Shown here piece by piece: positions 37,069 through 49,000 of a stretch of DNA of 64,000 nucleotides. This DNA comes from Delphinus delphis (Eukaryota > Chordata > Mammalia > Artiodactyla > Delphinidae). The stretch lies in contig NC_082691.1 of assembly GCF_949987515.2 (NCBI RefSeq), forward strand, positions 61,759,740 to 61,823,739. The letters run 5' to 3'. The notes beneath the pieces are model-generated. The model was not told where the DNA came from and searched no databases. It saw nothing but the letters and a program-made list of their open reading frames with translations. Positions within the stretch are counted from its first letter, which is position 1. Each line of letters starts with the position of its first letter. The position numbers were made by a program, and so were the translations under genes.

Positions 37069-40000
37069 CTGCGGGGTTAGGAGGCGGCTCAACTGGGCCT
37101 GTGGAGGCCAATCCTGGGTCCCGGCCGGTCCCCTCCCCTGCTCCCTGCCCCTTGCAGGGCCACCAAGGGAGGCTGGGGCGGCCCCCTGACTGCCAGCCTC
37201 ACATCCAGAGACCGGCTGTTTCCAAAAGGTGTCCTTCTCACCTCCTCTGCAGCCCTGACCTCCTCTACCTCCTGAAAGATCTGCATTGCTTACCACAGCA
37301 CGCAGCTGAGGTGGAGAGCTAGTCATTGCAAGACCTGCCCGTCACTGGTGCTGTTCTATTCTCATTTGTATTGCAATGGAAGAAGTTTTTCTGCAAACTG
37401 GATCATGTCCCCCACAGGCTAGCCTGGCACGTGGTTGAACAGAATAACTGTTCCGTAAGCATTGTTTGCTTGCTTTAGTGGCCCCTTCTCTCCCTGCCCT
37501 CCAGCACGTGCCGGTCTCCACTGTTGGACTTTCCTATCTGGGGTCTGCTTTAACTGACAGAGACCCAGGCATGCAGACCCCACCATTGCCCTGTGCACGG
37601 GCGGGCGAAGAGGCCTCAGGATGGCACTGGCACTCCTCTGGGGTGTCTGGAAGCTCTCGGGCCCTGGGAGGGTGTCTGCTCTTTGCCCCAGCACCCACTG
37701 TGTGTCCTCACCCACCACAGGCCTGAGCGAACATCTCCCCCAAGTCCGCCGCGCTGGGATTCTGGGCCTTGTAAGCTAACCAAGTTTCACCAGAGCCTGG
37801 CTCCCTGGAGCCCACCCACAGGCGTGTGGCCTTCTCTGCGGCGGCAGGGGACAGAAAAGGACGCGCTGGTGTCTTTCTGCTCCCTGGGTCCATAAAGGCC
37901 TGGATGCACGGCTCACACCTGACTTGCTCCTGGAAAGCGCTCTCCTGTCATCACCTGTGTTCTGGCTTCCTTCTTCTGTGAGCCCCTGCGGCCTGGGCTC
38001 CTGCCCACCCAGCTCTCCGAGTGCAATGAGAGAGTCGGTATATCGTTTCTGACCTGCAGAGTCAACCTTCTAAACTGGTTGGAGTCCCTCAGGCAGGATT
38101 CCTGTCTCCCCAAAGCTGGGTGGTTTCTCCAGACTTCCCTTCCCTTCTCCAGAGCAGAGCTGAGCAGAGCCAGGGATGCCCAAAAGGCTGGGGGGCTCCC
38201 CTCAAACTTCCCTGGAGTGGGGTCTGAGGACAGGCCTCCCAGGCCTGGTGTCATACCTCTCCATTGAAGAAGCAGTAGAAGACGGACACAAAGAAACCCT
38301 GGGAAGGAAGAGGGAGATGTCAGTGACCTGCTCAGGGAGCCACTCTGCCTGGGGGGTCGGGGGGTGGAGAGCGGACAGGATGACTGGGGGAACACTCTGA
38401 CTCGGGACCCCGGAGGCTCAGAGCTGGGTAGGCACCCCCATCGTGGAGCAGGTGTACTGGGGTCCACTGCGAGTGACAGGCTGCCATGAGTCCTCAGAGC
38501 AGGGGCTGGGCCGGCAGGAGGTGCAGGCTAGGGTGACCCTGACCCAGTCAGGGGTGGGCCCACCTGGGCCCTGGGGTGGGAGTGACGGCGCCAGGGCCTG
38601 GGTTCAGGATGTGCACGCGCTTGTATTTCAGTGCATACGAACTAAACCAAGCCAGCGAGGGCACGGGTGCCTGAGCACGCCAGGTCAGGGGCGCTCTCTG
38701 TGGCCGCATCCCACTACGTGCCCCACCTGGAATGACTGCAGGAAGGAGTTGAAATAGATGAACACGATCTGTGACAGCTCGTCCTCCCCAGGGCTGACGA
38801 AGAAGAGCATGTAGGTGACGCCCAGAAGGGGCAAGAGAACCAGGGTGGCCTTCACCGCCTTCCTGGGGAGGGGGAAGGGTGACAAGACCCATCTGAGCCC
38901 CTGAGGCACGTGGGGCCTCACTCGCTGGCATCTCTTCTGGGAGCCTGAGCGAGGGCCCCGCCCAGAGGCAGGGGGATGGCCCAGATGGCCTTCTCATTCC
39001 TCCCCCGCTGAGGGTCAAGGCACCCATCACTCACCTGTACTGGATCGTCTCTGACGTGGTGGATGCTCTTAACTTCGTCATTAGGATCCTGACGATGTTG
39101 AACAGAAATACAAAATTGATCTGGAGGGACGGGGGCAGAGAGGGAAAAAGGAAGGACCACGCGGTGGGGATGAGAGGAGAGGCAACCACCTCCCCTGTAA
39201 CCCACTGAGAATCCACGTCCCAACCCACTCACCCCAGCACCTGCCTGGGGTCCCAAGACCTCTGCTCCTCCCTCACCGGGGCAGGCAGGTACCCCACTTG
39301 CCGGGTCCCCTGTCACCTGAGGACTCCAGAGCCTGCTTCTCCACACCCTGACCCCAGGGAGGAAAAGCAGCCTTGGAGGCAGTGCACAAGGGCACAAAGG
39401 TCACTCCTTCCTGAAGCGCCCAGAGCTCTGCCCGGCCCGCCCCCGCTGCTGCAGGGCCCCCACTTGTCAACTGAGGGTCTCCCTGAGGCCCTTTGGACAC
39501 AGGACAGTCCTGCCCTGGTGGAGCAGACCCGGCCAGATGGAGTGATTAATAACTCGGTTGCTGGGAGGAGTGATTAATCTCTCACCATTCGTCCCCTGCA
39601 CCCAGGAAAACTCTAGATTCTTCGCAGACACGCCTGAGGCAATGGAGATGAACAGGCTGCTGGGCTGACTCCAGCAGTTGGCTCCTGGAAGGGCCTCACT
39701 TATCTTCATTCTGAGCCTTCTCTCAGCATCGGAGCCTGCCGCTCCCAGCCTCTCCCCGGGACCTGCCCGTGTGGCCTCCCGGGGCAGCCCTGTGCTGCAT
39801 GTGGTGGTCTCTGCGGGTGTGCAAGTGTCCTGTTAACCGTGTCGGCTTGTCTGTGTGCCTGTGTGCTGCCTTCTCCATGCTCCCCGTGGGTCTGTGCTCT
39901 GTGCTTGTGCGTTTGCCTTGGTGTGTTCCTGTGTGAGTGTGGACCTGGGGACATGGACACACCCGTGTCTCTCTTCATCCATCTCCAGGTGCGAGTAGAC

Positions 40001-43000
40001 AGGGAAGTGAGTGTTGTATGCCTAACACCCTGGGGACCTCGCACAGGAAAATACCCATGGGTCAGAAGGAGATACGTATTAGCCCAGGGGTGTCTGCTGG
40101 CTCGTGTGTGTGCACATGTCTGAGTGTGTGCGTGTGTTTATACACACACCCCCTCCCAAGTCCTGGTCCTGAGATTCCGTCATTTCTGGAGCCTCCTAAG
40201 TTCTGAGGCTTGGGGACACAGGCAGACACCACGGGACACACAGCCCTGTGGCCTCTGGATCACCCCTAAGCTTGAGGCTACTCTGGGGCCCTGGGGGCTC
40301 CCTCCTCAGCCACGGCCTGCTGTTCCAGTGCCCACAGTAGCACAGCCTGGTGAACCCAGGGCGAGGGGTGGTGGAAGCGTTCAGCCAGGGCTGCCCATGG
40401 CCTACCGCACCTTGCTTCCTCTTAAGGCCTGTCTAACTTCCAGCTCCTGCGTTTCTGGTCTATGCCCTTGGATCGTGAGGTCACTTTAACACATAGGCCG
40501 ATCCTAATTTTCTCACACAAGTGATACAAAATACTTGACCTTTTCCGATTCTTCATGACTTCTGTGAGAACAGAGGTTGTTGGACTCAAAATATATTCTC
40601 ATTTCTTCCACATTTCCCTGCATTAAATCTTATTCACTAATCGTCCATAAACCCACTAAGCAATTCACTCAGTTATCCACCCACTCTTATCCATCTATCC
40701 CTCCATCCATTAATCCATCCAAATATTACTCAACCATCCATTCATTATTTTATCCACCCACCCTCCCACCCACTTATTTAACATGTAACATTCATCCATC
40801 CATCTAAATATCTACTCAACATTCCATTCATCAGTTTATCTACCCACCCACCCACTCACCCACTTATTCAACAGGTAACGTACATACATCCACTAACCAT
40901 CCAACCACCCATCCATCTAGTCAATAAGCAATTGCTGAGCACCTCTGGGCTACAGGGCGCTGTTCCATGTGCTGAGGCAAGAGCAGGGACAGGGGCTGGT
41001 GGGGAGGGTCTGGGAGACAAGGCCTTATGCCCTCTGCTCACCCTAGGCAGGAGCTGGTGATGCTGCCTACACCCCACCTCAGGCTGGTCTGTGCAGCCCC
41101 AAAGTCACTCTTTCCTTTTGGGCTTGGTTCCCAGCTTCCCCCTTTACAACATCTTCTCCACCTCACTTCACTGCAGGCACCTTCCTCCCTTCCCCAGGGA
41201 GCCGCTGACACTGCCCTCCCACCTGGTTTCCAAACCCTCCCTGTCTGCGCATGTGCAGAGGCGGGCAGGGAGGGAGGAAGGGGGACTGACATCTCTTCCT
41301 CCTTGGCTTCAGACACGGTTCCTTCTGTCCTTTAAACCCAGGCTGGGAGAGGTAGTCCCAGCCCTTGGGGGTGTCCTCTGCTCCCCTCCAGCTCTGGGTA
41401 TTGGGGTGCTGCCATCACATCGCAGCTCCTGGTAGCGCACATTCACCAAGCCCAGCAACATAGCCAGCCTGCTTGTCCACCTGGATCTGTGGAGCCTAGT
41501 GAGTCTCAGAGGCCCAAGTCCTGAGTCCTACTGCGTTCAGGGCCCTGGTTGGGCCACAGAGAAAGCCCAGACAACTCACATCCCTGCTCACAAGGCCCCT
41601 GGACACCAGGGTTCTCCCACTAGAGTATGCACATCAAAGGCGCTTGTTCCAAATGCCGCTCTTGGACACACCCCCGAGATCCCCAGTGGCAGGTGGAGGC
41701 CCTGGGATCTCCATTTGGAATAGGGGCGGCCGGGATATTGCTGAGGAAGACACCACCCACGGAACAAAGAGGCAAGGCTTTCACCGGACAGACCTCACGT
41801 GCCACACACCATTCACCTGTAGCTGCAGGGGACAGTTCTCAGCTTGGGGCTTTCTCTGGTGCCAGGAGAGCTAGCTCAGCCTGAAAATGGGGAGAGGGTA
41901 GCTGGAAATGTGGGGATTCAAGGTCTCCAGGGCAACCTCCACGGATGGGGCATGAAGCATATGGGTAAGTAACCCTGCTGCCCGACCAGGGGTCAATTCT
42001 GAGACTCTTCTACGTGTTGCCCCATGGAAGCCTGCTTATCACTTAACGTTTATCGGTTTCCTCCCTTCCTTGTCCTCTACTCCCACCCCTCGTTGTGTTT
42101 CCTGGGACCACCTCCCACCAAGTCCTTGTCGCATGGCTCTAATTCCAACTATTCCGATTGGCATCTGCGTGGCCTTGGGCAAATGACTTAATTAACGTTT
42201 CTGAGCTTCTGCTTCCTTGTCCGTCCAGTGGGGATAGCCATGGAGCCCAGCTGGGAAGGTTGGCACAGGTTCAAATACTCATGGAAAGCACTGAGCTCAT
42301 GCCTTTCCCACGCCATCAACAGTGACAACAGCCTCCTGCAAACCCAACCAGCCAACTCACTTCCCAGAACCCAGAAATGAGCACGGGTCTCTCAGACAGC
42401 TGTGGACTGCTGGGGGAGGCCAGGGGTGGCAGGGTATCCAAAGGAAGGGATGGCGGGAGGTGGTGGGTAACCTGCCCTCCAGTCTCAGCTCAGCTAACTA
42501 TTAGTGATGACCTTGAGCAGCTGTTTCACCTCCCAGGTTCTTCATCTGTGAAACGGGGAGCATCATCCCTACTTCCAGGCATCGAGGATGTGAGGATCGG
42601 AAGTAATGAAGATAGAGCTTCTGGAAGGGCTGAGCTTGGAACCTGGAAGCCCTGTCCATGCATATAGCTGGGTGTGGGCTGGGTCCAAAGGGAAAGACAA
42701 GCACGGGGCTCTTGGTGAGGGTGGAACCGGAGAAGGGGGCATGGAGAGGAGGTGGGAGTTGGGTATTGTCACTGTGCCTTCCAAGCCTGTCCCCCTTCTC
42801 TGTTCATTTCCTCACTGCTGTCCAACATCTTTGCAGAGGGGGCTCGCTTCCCACCCAAGCCAGCCTTTCCGCTCACATTGGTGGAGGGGGGCATCAGTGA
42901 CTCATTGCAGCTAGGACTCCAAGGACAATGATTCCCCCTTCTGACGGCTGACAAGGACTGGCTTCTATCTCTGAAATGAATGGAGCCCTGAGGGTGGAAT

Positions 43001-46000
43001 TTCAGGCAGTGGGTAAAAAACCTTCCTAGTCATCTCCGGTTCGTATACATCAAGGACACTCCAAAGATGGGGGGTCAAATGAATCCCTGAGGAAATTACA
43101 AAAAGGAGGAGAGTAAGGAAATAAAAAGAGATAAACAGTCATTGTCTCCAAGGTAGACCAAAGAAACCCCCATTAGGCACCTGCTGTGTGCAAGGGGGTG
43201 GTGCTCTCTCAAGCATCGTGCACTGGGAGCAGGTGGCCCTTTAAGGAGCCTGAAATTAACAAGCCTGAAATAAGTCTTACGTAAATGCCAGTTTCTTATG
43301 GGGCTTTTTTGTATGTCTGTTTTTTTTAGCATATGATATACAATGGGTTCTTTTTTTTTGCAGAATGCAGCCTCTACTTAAAATCTACCTTAATTAAAGC
43401 TCGTTGTGGTTTACATACCTGGCAGCAATTATACCTTAGATGTTAATACATTTGGCAAAGGGCGGGGAGCTGGATGAGGAATAATTGCTCGTTATGCTTC
43501 CTTTGTCCCACTGCTCCAGGCTGGGGGCGGTGGGCTGGGCCCTGGAGGGGGTCGCTGCGGGTAGAGGGAGAGTAGGTCTGAGCTGAACAGAATCCCGCGG
43601 ACCCTTCTCTTGCCACCAGCTGCCCTCCTTGCCTGGCTTGTACCTCACAAGGGGATGTCAGATGTCGGAGGCATTAGAAATCTGCCAGTCGGATTTTCTC
43701 TGCCCAGAACCTGAGGGCCAGAGAGGGGAGAGGGCTGCATCAGGGCGTGGAGCGCGAGGAAGGGAGAGCTGGGAGCGGGATGCCAGGCAGCGGGGTGGTG
43801 CGTACAGAATGTGTGCGGGGGGGCCGATCCAGACCCTGTCCCTCCCCAGCATCTCTGCTGGGTGGGTCCTCTGCTGTCCTCCTGGTGCCCAGCCCTGTCC
43901 CACTTCCCACTGAGGACCTACCAAGAGCACGAGGATGATGGGGCCCTGGTAGATGTAGTCCACCAGGTCGCCGGGCTCCTTGCCAAACCAGCACCTGCAA
44001 AGATGGAGTGGCTGTAAGTGGCCTGCTGAACCACAGCCTAGGGACCACTGCAGCCTCGGGGCCAGGGTCCTCTGTCTTGACTCTTTCTGAGATCCAATCT
44101 CCATGGCTGTTCCTTCCCCCGAAGCCTGGGTGGACAGCCCCAGCCCCACTGACCACCCTGGCTCATACCTGGGCTGCCTTTTGCCCTACATGGAGGGTCT
44201 GGTCTCCCCAGGCAGACTGAGGCAGGTCCTGGGTCTCCTCCTCCTTCTCCTTGCTCCCTCACCCCATCCCAGGATGCTGGGCCCAGGGCTGGACATGCAG
44301 GAGGCCCATGAAAGGAGAGCTGGGCTCCCCGTCGCTGGCCAGGGCCCAACTGCCTGTACCACCTGTTCCCGCATTGCTTGGAACCCGCCTCTCCTTGTGC
44401 CAGGCACTCAGACGCACAAAGCAGCAGATGTGGAGGCAGGAGCCTTCTCCTAGCCCGATCCCTGGCCTCATTCACCCAGGGAAGGAAGCTTGCTCCTGTT
44501 AGAGGCTTGGTTATTCTTTGGGGATGCTGGGGGTGAAGAAGCTTCAGGGTCTGGAGGAAGGGCTGGCCCAGGACCCAGTCTGGCTCTGCCAGCAACTCCT
44601 ACTGGACCTCAGAAAGGGCCCCACAGAGTTCAGGAAATTCTGTGTCTTCTGCAACTTCAGAGGTCATCCAGTGCACATTGCCTCAGGCAGGATTCTCCCC
44701 TGCAGCCTCCCAGCACTGTTTTTTTACTTTTCTTTGCTTAAACACCCGCTTTGATGGGAAGCTCACTACCTCTCAAGGCAGCCCTCTCACTCTTGGGCAG
44801 CTTTTATCGTTAGGAGCTCTTCCTAATGTTGAGCTCTCAGAACCCACGCCATTCCTACCCCCTGCCCCCAGATCCCATCTGCTCCCTCCATCCTCAGAGA
44901 CCCCTTGAATATTTGTATACAGATACTGACATTCCTCTGTCCCCTCTTTTCTCAGCTGGTGGCACCCAACTTCCCTGCCGTTCCCTGGCTGACCTGCAGC
45001 CAGAATTGCCATCATCTGGGCCGAGGCTGAGTATTTCAAAGTCTCTGGTGCAGAGAGGGTCCCAGCACGGAACACTGCACCCCAGGAAGAGACTGGGATG
45101 CCAGAATGAAACAAGCTTCCACTGGCCTGGCCCGGGCATCTGTGAGGGGCTCAGTACCACAGCTGGAGGTGCTCTGAGCTGAAAGCCTGGAGCCAGACTT
45201 GCCACATCCAACTCCAGGAGGCCGCCCTACCAAAGGCTAAGGGGGTCGTGCGTTGGGTGCTTAAAGGAACGATTCCTAACTCAATTCAACAAAGTCGACT
45301 TGACACCTATCGCATGAGTACCTCTGGGTGCCAAGGAAATGTTCTCAATTTAAGGACAATGGAAAAGTGAACTGTCCTGGCGTGGCTGCAATTCTTGCCC
45401 CGTGGCTGACCTGTCCTAACATCCCTCTGAGCCCCATGGCTGGCCCGTCCTTACTTACTGTTCATTCTCATAGTAGAGTTTGCCAATGGCCCAGGCGATG
45501 ATGATGGGGCAGGGGATGCCTGAAAGAAGGACAGACACAGCTGCAGTGGACAGACAGATGGTCAGGAGCCCCTCTTGTAGAACACAGTGTGGGGAGGAAC
45601 CACAAAGGGGTAGGATCTTGTTTCCAATCATCTAACTGCAGGCCATCCATGACCTTGAGGGGCCCTGTCCCTAGACCCCTGCCCCCATCCCTCCCTCACC
45701 CTCAGCCGTCCCCTCCAAGCAGGTCAGAGAGATGAGGGGACAGCGTGATTTTCTGAGATTTTTTGATAGAGAAGTGGAGCTGGCCAGCTTTTCTTTTGAA
45801 GCCAGAGACAAAGGTCTTTGGATTGGCCATTCCAGGCAAGAAGAGGAAGGCTATTTGTGGACTGTCCTTTCAGAGGGACTATTTGCTTCTTCCTCTCCAG
45901 CATGGAGGGGAGTGGCTGCATCCTCGGACTGTCCTGGGGATGGTAGACAGGAATGTGATCCGGTCCTTGGACCCAAGATGAAGGGAGGTGACCCTGTCAG

Positions 46001-49000
46001 CAGTACCCTCTCCCCACTAGACCCTGCAGGTCCCCCCAGGACCCTCACACCATCCAATGAAGAGGAAGAGCCGCTTGCGCAGGCGATCGGTGGAGTAGGT
46101 CATGACGATGGCCGTGTGCAGGTAGCAGCCCTCCACGAACATCCAGAAGAAGTTAGTCACCACGAAGTAGTTGAAACTGGTGGTGATGCAGCGGCACCAG
46201 ACCTGCGCAGGGCAGGCAGCAGTCAGTGGCTGCCTGGGGCCCAGGCCCAAGTGCACAGCTTGGGCGCTGATGGAGGGGAGGTCGTTTGATTTGAGTCATG
46301 GACATGGCATTAAACACCCTTGAACCTCATTCTGGGAAGCTTCATCCTTTCTCTTCCACATTTTCCAGAAAGTGCCAGGCTCCCCTGGTACCAGGGGGTC
46401 TGACTTCTCACCAGTGTTTTCTAATCTCCTTTTTCATAAAAGAAAGAGGGAGTCTGACTCTGAGATCTTTGCACGGAGAGGCTAGAACTGAACAGCACTG
46501 TCGTGTTTCACCGTCACTTTTTTTTGAGGGTCACCTTCACTTCACAGCGAGTCAGACTGGTTTCCGTTTCGGGATGGACTATGAAATTTCATGTAGAAAA
46601 AAAATAGCGAGTCAATTAGAAGAAAATTGTTATTGAACTAGTACAGGGTCTGTGAAGGTGAGCTGCAGCGGTGGAGGTGACCCTCCCAAATCTCTGGGTT
46701 TAGGAGATTCTGGGCTTAGTGTCATCTCTGCCGTCTCCGGAGGGAGACTTCCTTACACCGGGACCTCGGGCAACTGGCCATACCTCTCTGAACCTCATCG
46801 TGCTGCAGAGAAAAGAATAATCCCATCTTGCAGGTTGGTTCAAGAAGATGGAGGTGGCAAAGGCAGGCGCCAAGAAATGAATGTTGGTGCCATTTGCCTT
46901 CTCAGCTGATGGGAATCTGTCCCTGTCCTTCTGAGCACGGTTACTACCCCTCCCTCGGGGGACAAGCCTGCCCAGAGCCACCTTGGGCCACGGCCAGGTC
47001 TGGCCTCAGGCCAGAGCTCTTCTCAACTGACCCTACCTGGCCATCTTCCCCAGGGATTCGTCACCAGGGCACCCTCAGAGCTGAGGATGTGGGGATTGGT
47101 GGTTAGAGGAGCCCTGTGATGGGGAGCTGACTGTCCTCTTGGACAGCTCAGCGCCTCTCTGTCCGGCTCTAACAGCTGGGCTGTCAGACGATCAATCAGC
47201 TGAGCTGATCACAGCCAGTGACTTTCCTCCATGGTCCCAGCCCTGATCTCGGGCCCCATGCGGCCACCTGTCTCCTCTGTTCTGAGAAAGTCCTGCTGAG
47301 GCGGAATGCGAAAGATCCCCTCCTCCCAATCTTGGTTTTCCTCCGAGTTAACAATGCCTTGTCAGTACAAGCCAACATGGGGCTGCAGGGCACCCCAAAC
47401 TGACTGAATTCCACTGGTGCTGAGGCAGGGCTCAGCATGGGGCCAAGTGAGGCGTCAAGCCAGGCTGGGTGTGCGCTCAGGTCTAGCCATCCAGAGACGA
47501 TGTATTGCGCAGTCTCTAACGGTGGGCCAAAGAGCTCCGCGCACGGCTCCACGCTGGGCTCTGGTTTTACGACGTGGACACAGTACTACAGTGGTTGACA
47601 CAAATCCACCGTGGGCAGCTAACGTGCTGGCTGCTCAAGGTCCTGGTGGCCCAGATGTAGAGGCATCATTACAGTGTCATCTAACCTCCCCGAGCCTCAG
47701 TTTCCATGTCTGTATAATGGGGGCGAAATCCCTACAGGTCTCTCATTGGAATGAATTGCTCTAAAGCTCAATAGAGGTTAATTTCAGCCTCCTTTTCTCT
47801 AAGGAATCTCTGGGAGGTGCTAAAGTCACAAGACGGGGATAACCCAAAGCCTGCTGTCAGGTCTGTGCTGCTCCCCAGACCCCGGCCTGGAGCCCCATTC
47901 CCCCACCCCTGGCTCTGGAGGGACAATGAATGGGTGCAGGTGAGCTCAGGTTCGGGTCTGCACGCGAGGACTGGGCAAGAGAGATGGGGGCCCCCAGAGC
48001 CCAGAGTCCCCCAGGTCCGGCCCCAAACCTCTACCCAGAGACCTCATTGCTCTCATGCACTTCGTGGTCGATGAGCTGCAGCAGGAACCACGTGACATTT
48101 CGCAGGATGAATGTGGTGATGAGATTCCAGTGAATCACATTCCGCAGACAGCGGATGCTCCTGCGGGACGACCGGGGCAGGGATCAGCCGGGACAGGCTG
48201 CACCTGGGCTCAGAGCTCAGCTGGGGCGGGGGGCAGGGGGCAGCTGGTGTCATGGGGCAGCTGGGCCTGCACCCCCTGCCACCCCCTCCTCAGGCAAGGG
48301 AGAGACTCAGCCTGGGGTGAAGGCAGGGCTGCACCAGGAACCAAATTCCCATTCGCGGTGACCACGGTTGGGTCTTCCAGAGCTGGTTCCCTTTTTGCCT
48401 CCTGCATGCCCGCCAGCGGTCAGTGCCCAGGCACCTCCCCAAGCCCCTTTTGTCCGTTGGCTCCAGGGACCCCAGAGAGGAGCTAAGAATGGGTGAGGTG
48501 AAGGGGTGCCGTGGGAGGAGGGCAGAGAAAAAGCAGGGGCGGGGTGGACTCACCGCAGGGCCAGGAAAAGCAGGAAGGCAGCCACGAGGGCTGCCACAGA
48601 CACGCAGTGGCCCAGGTAGTTGATAATGAGCGCGACGCGGTAGTGCAGGTCATACTTCCTCTGCTGGACACACAGACAGACACACGGGCAGACAGAGGCT
48701 TGGGGCATGTGGAGGGTGGGGCCAGGCACTCTAGCAATGGCCACCCTGTGCGTCCTGACCCTGGGGGCAGAAGAGGCTCCAAGTGTCACCACCACACCTG
48801 GCACCCAGAGCTCTCTCCTGTCGGCCCTGCGTGGCTCTTGGTATAAATGGCTGTGGTCAGGTGTCCCCTGTGCAGTTGGAGGGCAGATCTGAGCACAGTG
48901 TATTCTGAGTTATGCCAGAGATATGGGCATGTAGAACCTATTTTCTTTTTAATTCTGGAATGGGAGTTGCTACACCTGTGTTTCATCTCAGCTCACACCC

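Noticed and set aside
40577..40807. Frame rich in Pro, Ser and Thr
   Set aside because: It is a CATC-type tetranucleotide tract.
40665..40925. Possible CRISPR-like spaced repeats
   Set aside because: The units are four-base and degenerate, without constant repeats and unique spacers, in a mammalian intron.
43658..44595. Long overlapping frames around the CRHR2 TM5 exon
   Set aside because: GC-rich sequence has few stops; only 43922-43994 has real protein similarity.
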